Part shown: positions 58,127-64,000 of the stretch, piece after piece
How the letters are laid out: every line of letters begins with the position of its first letter
Position numbering within the stretch: position 1 is the first letter of the stretch
Origin: Anaeramoeba flamelloides
Taxonomy: Eukaryota > Metamonada > Anaeramoebidae
Assembly (NCBI GenBank): GCA_027625915.1
Contig: JANTQA010000047.1
Location: 15,314,001-15,378,000, forward strand
Direction: 5' to 3'
DNA length: 64,000 nucleotides
The notes under the pieces: generated by a model
Databases searched by the model: none
What the model saw: the letters and a program-made list of their open reading frames with translations, nothing else
Told to the model about the DNA's origin: nothing
Translations under genes and position numbers: made by a program

Positions 58127-61100
58127 CATTTAAAATGATATTTACCTTATCACTGGAATTCCCACACAATTTTATCCATTGATATACAATGTTTGTATAT
58201 AGGTCTATTTAAATTTAAATGTGAAAATTTATTACGTGTATTCACCATTTCCAATTTTTTTTTTATTTTTTTATTTTTTTTTTATTGTTTTTCAAAATTA
58301 TTCATTAAGGTTCATATAAAAAAAGAACAACAATTTTGAAACGAAAATTTTTTAAAATTGATCATTTTAAATTTGTTTATTAAAATAATTAACTTTTTTT
58401 CAAAAAAAAAAAAAGCATCATTTTTTTATTTATTTATTTATTTATTTTTGAAAAGTGAAAATTACTTGATTCAAATGCCCTGTGAGTTTTTTTTCCATGA
58501 AAGAAATAAAACTAAAATGGAGTTTTCCAGAATTTAAAAAAGTATGAAATCAAAGATTTTACTCAATTCTTTTGAATTAAAAAAAAAAAAAAAACTTTGC
58601 TACTCTAGAGCATTCTAGGTACTTCTCTACCTTCTACCCTTTTTTAGAAATTTTGATATAGAATTATAAATTTCTTTCATTTATTAATGATAACGTAATT
58701 GACAAGTTTCTTTTTATTAATTAGATCAGAGATATTCAGAATTTACATTTTGATTCTTTTTCGAAAAAATGCAAAAAGAATTCTTTTTTTATTTCGGTGA
58801 TTAGTCTTAACTTATTTCTTGTTGAAATTTGTTTTTTTCGTACAATCCTATCATTCTCATAATTTAATAATAAATAGATTTTAAAAAATTATTTGAAAGA
58901 ATTTCATTATTTTTCAAAAAAAATCAACTTTTTGGTGGTTTTGGTTTTTGAGATTTTTATTTTAATCAACTATTCAGCAATCACAATGTTTTTTTATTTT
59001 ATCTTTCGATACGAAGATTTTTTTACTTTAAAATGGAATCAAATGATTCTTTTTTTTTTGAATAGAATTTTGGAAACCACAGAAAAAAGTCTTTTTTTTG
59101 GGTTTCTTTGTCGATCAGAATTTTTGGACACTTGACATTATACAGAATTTTCAAGTATAGAACATCACCAATAAAATTTTTTAAAATTTTGTATCTCTTT
59201 TTTTAGAGGAATGATCGTAAAATAGTAATTTCCAAAATGGTAATTCACTTTTTTTTTTTTTTTTTTGAGTTTGCTTTTCATTTTTTTTTAATTTCTAAAA
59301 TAACAGTATTTTCTATGATATTTAAAAGTTAAAATTGAATAATTAACAAAATTGAATAATTGGTTTTTATAGTTTAAAATAACATTTTTTAAAAATTTAT
59401 TATTTTATGCGAGATCAGATATTTTTATAAGGGTTTGGTCAAAATTTCCAAATTTGAATAATCGAAACAATATTTTATTCAAGATATAACTATTTGAAAA
59501 TAATCCAGTTTAATAAGCAATAGTATTACAAGGCCATTTTTTTCCTATAATTTAGATATATTGTTAATTGTTTTATGTTTTCAGAAATCTATTTAATCAA
59601 TTAATTTATATTTTATTTGTATATTTTAATTTGAGTAAAATCAAATTTGTTTTAATTTTTCGAAAATTAACAGTACATAGTCTATATCAATTAATAAAAA
59701 CAATTTTTTTACGATTATATTGATAAATCTATTAATTCTTTAAATATAATCTCATAACAAATCAAACACTTGGTGTCCATAATTTAGTTTACTTGGAATA
59801 TTAACCAGGTTAAAGTTATTTTACATCATTGTTGACTTTAGTTTGTTAAAACAATTTAATAACCCTTTCAAAAGAAATTTATACTTTATCAAAATCTTCT
59901 TTAAGATTTATTTATTTATTGAGAGGAATTTCGAAATCAACTAAAAATATATTAAATAAAAAAGTAAATGAGAAAAATAATTCAAATATTAAAATATAAA
60001 TATAATAATACACTTTAAATTATAAGATTAAATATTATCAGTTTTCATCAAGTTTTAAAGGATTTTAACGAATTAAGTAAAATAAGAGATTATATTAAAT
60101 ACCTTTGAATTCTGAAAAATTGCCATTGGTTACACGAAACTTATTTTTTATTGACAGTTAGTTCCACTATTAATGCACAAACTTTCAAAGAAATTTAAGG
60201 TACATAAAAACCTCAATTTAAAGCACATTTTGTGGAATTTTTTGTTACACAAATAATTGTACTGGAATTTGAATTTTGTGCCTTAATTTGTGATTTTTAT
60301 TCTGCCTTAAATGTTGTTGAAAGAGTGTGCCTTAATAGTGGAACTGACCTAATAAAATTAATATTTTTTTGTAAAAAAATATTTAATCTTGATAAACTCA
60401 CTAATATTTTTTTCTGTTGAGCAAATTCAAAAAATATATATTTAACTCATCAAAATTTAACTAATCAGAGTACAAAAAAATATTTTATTCAACTATTTTA
60501 AATTATAGACAACCTAGGTACCCAAAATGTTTACAAGAGTAACAAGAACCATATATAAAACTCTCAATGTTTAATAAAACAATTACAACATATAGTTAAT
60601 AGGATGTATTGAACTTTTCTTATGTTTTTTCAATTAAAACAAATGAAGGTAATATTTGGTTTTATTTGACTCTTTTTAATTGAAAAAAAAAAAACATTGC
60701 TTAGGATTTAAAAGAATAGGTTACTTCTAATATGATCTATTATAAGGTATTTCCAAATAAGGAGAGAATTTTTTTATAGATTTCATAAAAAATAAAATAT
60801 GCTAGGGGAACTATTCTTTAATCAACAATACAAAATTGAGTAAAATATTAATACCAGACGAATAAATGATTATGGTATTTATTTAAAAATATATTCAATG
60901 AAAGATTTGAAAATAATAATAATAATAATAATAATAATATTTTTTTAGAAACAAACACACAACTAATTTCTATAATAAACTGAAAATATGACAAGTTCAC
61001 AAATTATTTTTTAATCAATAATATACAGTATTGCGTTTTTTTTCTATTTGAAAAAGTTTTCAAGATTAAAAATAGTTATGAAAAAGGATTTTTTGGATCA

Positions 61101-62811
61101 AAAGGAAAAACATAAATAGTAATTCTCACCCCAAAAAATTATCAGATAAAATCTAGATAAGAAATTTTTAATATATTTTAAATCTGTAATAATATACTAA
61201 AAAACAAATTTAATTATTACTAAGAACAAATAATTTTTTTTGATAATTGTAAATATTTAAATAAGTTGATGACAATTGAATATAATAAATATATTTTAAA
61301 ATAAATTCGCCTCACTCTTTTTGAGATAATTTATTAGGGTAATATTTTGAGTATTTTATATTCTCAATATTTGTTTTTATATTTCCTTTATTATCAGAAA
61401 ATTTCTAAAAATAAGAGTTATTGTGAAAAATTATCTACAAGAAAAAATGATTATTCAATTTTAAATTGCAAGAATAAAATAGGTTATGAGAATTTCTATC
61501 TTGTAATAAATATTTTTTAAATAATTTTTTGAAAAAAAGTTATTTTTTTTTTTTTTAAAACACAACTACGATACATTACAACATATTTGTTGTATGTATG
61601 GCTGAATAGTTAATTTAACACTTGGTTTTGAATTTTAGTATTCTAAAAAGATAATAAGAAAATTAAAGGAAAAATATTAGTAATTAAATTGAAAAATGAA
61701 TTACATAATTTTTTTAATTATTTTTATCAAGTAAAATTATGAATTATTGTGGTTTTATGTTTTTTCACCCTTATAAAAATGGTATCATAATACAATTTTC
61801 TTGTAGTGGTTTATTTATATTCTCACAATTTTCTCTCAATATCTTCAAATAATATATTATTGTTTTTTAAAGTTCACACAAGAAATAAAAAAATTTAAAA
61901 ATGATTTTCTATTTAATTTTAGAATTTATAATTTTCTTTTTCTTTTTATTATTAATTAAAACCATTAAAATAGTACTAATTGGATTTTTTTGTTTTGTAG
62001 TTTCTGAAATAAAAAAATATGAAAAAAAAAGAAAAAATATTTAGTTCTCAAAACACTAAAAAGACTGAATAATTCTCTTTATTCTAAAGAATTTAACATG
62101 TAGTTGAGATATATTTTTTTTTCAAAAAACTAATCTGTTTAAGATCAAACTATTTTTATGAGAGTTCGTTATATATTAATTGATTTCATCTTGAATTTGA
62201 ATTTCAATTTTGTTATAACACTAACAAAGAGAGAAGGGTTAAATTATAATTTCATACACCCCCACATACCAATTTTATATAAAGAACCATTTTTAACACA
62301 TTTTTATTTGCAAAGAATCAAATTTTAAATATCAAAAACTAGCACTGGTGGTTTTTCAAAAAAAAAAAAAAAACTCACAAATCAGTCGTATTTATATAAA
62401 TTAAAGAAAAAAACTAAAAAAACATTGCATAAATATAAAAGTAAAAGCTACTTTTTCTTAAATCTTGAAATTAGATTTTTCTTCCTTAAACAAAACCCAA
62501 TCAGAGTTGAGTCCTATAGAATTTAACAAATAAAAAAACTATCAATACTTGTTTGTATCTTTTCGAATAAATGACTTTTGGCTTTATTGAAATTTGGAAT
62601 TTGAAATCCCACTTGAATTTAAAAAACTCTTGTAAAACAACTTTTTGGATTTGGTCAAACAGCCTTAAAACTTTAAAACTCACACCTAAGAAAAGAAACA
62701 GGTTAGAATTATTCTAAAAGTTATTCAAATCACTCTATTTCAAAAGTTTTTTATTAAAAAAATAAGCCAAATTCGAAACATCAATTTCATTTTTTCTTTT
62801 TTTATAACCCA
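58127..62811. other. Intergenic region
   Basis: No gene is supported over 4.7 kb. It includes a family P fragment at about 58500-58640, the small TIR element at 60155-60349 and an AAT trinucleotide run at about 60918-60938. An upstream exon of the COMMD5-like gene might lie here but no candidate stood out. Confidence 0.5.
60155..60349. mobile_element. 195-bp MITE-like element R4
   Basis: Terminal inverted repeats of about 30 bp: AGTTCCACTATTAATGCACA at the left, TGTGCCTTAATAGTGGAACT at the right, extended inward by ACTTTC and GAAAGAG. An older copy is at 3568-3742. Non-coding; target duplication unclear. Confidence 0.65.
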
Positions 62812-63078
62812 ATGTCACAAAAAAAAGACAAGGAGAAAGTTACCTACCCACATCTAGTTGATGTAAATTGGAGAGTTGATGTTGTTATTTCTTCTGGTGT
62901 TCTTTCAAGAGTGCTTAAGCCAGTTATAATGATGCAAATGATCTTATCTGATGGCCAGGTAAAGCAATTTGAAGTAAGTGTTGACAAATTTCAAGAGATG
63001 AGATACAACGTTGCTAAAGTCATCTCAGAAATGCAGAATATTGAAAAAATGCCCGTTTTAAAGATCCTTGATCTCTAA
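62812..63078 (+). CDS. COMMD5: COMM-domain protein, COMMD5-like, 88 aa as seen
   Basis: COMMD proteins form the Commander/CCC complex that recycles membrane proteins from endosomes. Residues about 12-82 match the C-terminal COMM domain of COMMD5: YPHLVDVNWRVDV, the LKP...MQM-LSDG block and FEVSVDKFQEMRYNVAKVI. The usual N-terminal helical domain of about 120 residues is absent. The ATG at 62812 is followed by KKDKEK, and AG dinucleotides at about 62829-62840 could serve as acceptors, so an upstream exon is possible. Otherwise this is a COMM-only protein. No CaaX or signal peptide. TAA stop at 63076, then T-rich trailer. The COMM assignment is strong; completeness is not. Confidence 0.85.
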   Translation: MSQKKDKEKVTYPHLVDVNWRVDVVISSGVLSRVLKPVIMMQMILSDGQVKQFEVSVDKFQEMRYNVAKVISEMQNIEKMPVLKILDL

Positions 63079-64000
63079 ACCTTCTTTTTTGTTTTTTTCT
63101 TTTCTTTTTTTTAAATCTTTATCAAAAAACCGAATGAATAACCTTCGTTTTAAACTCTTTTTTTTTTCTTGTTTTTTTTTCCTTTTTTTTTATACACAAA
63201 AAAAAAGAAGTGGAATTAATCTTTTTTAAAGCAACAACACAACCTAGACAAAAAAAAAAAAATAATGTAAAACACTTACTACATCCAGTTTCGTTCCTTT
63301 GAAATTACTGTAGTGTTTGAAATAATAAGTCTCAAAAGAACAAAAATCCAACTAAAATTATCTAGAAGAAATTGAAAAAAACATTGAAGTGTGGATATTA
63401 TCTTTGAAATCTGAAAAAGGGGTTTAGGTATACATTGTTAATATATATATATTTAAGGGTCTGACCCCTTATCATGAATTTGCCTCTAAAAATGGTATTG
63501 TGAAATTGCACTTCGATTATTGACAAAATTCAAATATCAAAAAAAAAAAATCCAATGGGATATCTAATTGCAAAAAATTCGAATAAAATAATAAAGTGAG
63601 AGATTCATAATCTCTTGGGTTGAATAAATATAAAAAACAAATAAAAATTCAAAGTATTTTAGAAGGTGAAAAATTCAAATACTCTTATTTTCCAATTAAA
63701 AAATGAAATTTTTAGTTCACATTCCAAAATATTTTTCGAGTTTATAAGCTGAAGAAAATTCAAAGATCTTTACAACATCTTTTAGAAATGATATTTTTAG
63801 ACAATAACTTATCTCTTCTTTAGTTAACTCTAAGACAAAATTTTTACGCTTCTAATTTGATTGTAACAATAATAATTAATATTCATTATAGAACTTGAAA
63901 TAAAAATTTTCATTTATATTTATTGGAAAATAACAGTATAAAAAATGTTCACCAGAATTTAATCCTCAAAATTCAAATAATAAAAAAAATTCATCCAATA
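63079..64000. other. Downstream intergenic DNA
   Basis: Homopolymer-rich trailer after COMMD5. One oddity is GGGTCTGACCCC around 63458-63469, a short palindrome. No gene or known repeat was recognised. Confidence 0.5.

Noticed and set aside
57864-58169. His/Ser-rich minus frame
   Set aside because: Reverse shadow of the Asp/Lys-rich tail of LKB1.
1-64000. CRISPR arrays, tRNA or rRNA genes, operons
   Set aside because: None was seen: no regular spacers, no cloverleaf-like text noticed on reading, and gene spacing is eukaryotic. A tRNA scan was not possible here.

Overview
The window looks like nuclear DNA from an AT-rich, probably amoeboid, protist. Non-coding DNA is by eye about four-fifths A+T and full of homopolymers. 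Genes carry GT-AG introns and end in TAA or TGA, so the code appears standard. The gene set is signalling-heavy: Ras, LKB1, an ankyrin-TKL kinase, an alpha-kinase with a SPRY domain, and LRR, SAM and pseudokinase domains. Low-complexity inserts (poly-Asn, Lys/Glu, Asp) and this repertoire recall Anaeramoeba, Dictyostelium or Entamoeba. The genus is a guess; nothing here fixes it. No virus-like or retroelement coding sequence was recognised.

Layout. 1-5100 is mostly empty with two old repeats. 5101-5871 (-) is a DUF4291 protein. 9908-13864 (-) is a three-exon multi-pass membrane protein. 18687-24282 (+) holds LRR arrays, an acidic linker, a SAM domain and a pseudokinase; it is probably one locus, but its frame is broken in several places. 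27084-30911 (-) is a single-exon alpha-kinase with vWA-like, SPRY and zinc-cluster regions. 32898-37462 (-) is a GPAT3/4-type acyltransferase. 43483-44300 (-) is Ras. 47785-53506 (-) is an ankyrin-repeat TKL kinase. 54165-58126 (+) is LKB1/STK11. 62812-63078 (+) is the COMM domain of a COMMD5-like protein. Several of these genes only become complete when distant exons are joined across introns of 2.2, 3.1, 4.0 and 2.7 kb; the joins rest on matching phases and, for GPAT, the ankyrin kinase and LKB1, on continuity of the known protein family across the junction.

The long introns and intergenic deserts contain many short repeats with inverted ends (MITE-like). The clearest is a 2.05 kb element at 34250-36300 with arms of about 190 bp flanked by TA. 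A related repeat at 24473-24800 lacks the insert and acts as an empty site.

Functional links are only thematic. LKB1 normally activates AMPK-family kinases, Ras and LKB1 here both end in prenylation boxes, GPAT starts glycerolipid synthesis in the ER, and COMMD5 belongs to the endosomal Commander complex. There is no sign of operons. The most unusual protein observation is that the ankyrin-TKL kinase has lost the usual VAIK lysine but has a lysine in the glycine-rich loop exactly where WNK kinases carry theirs.
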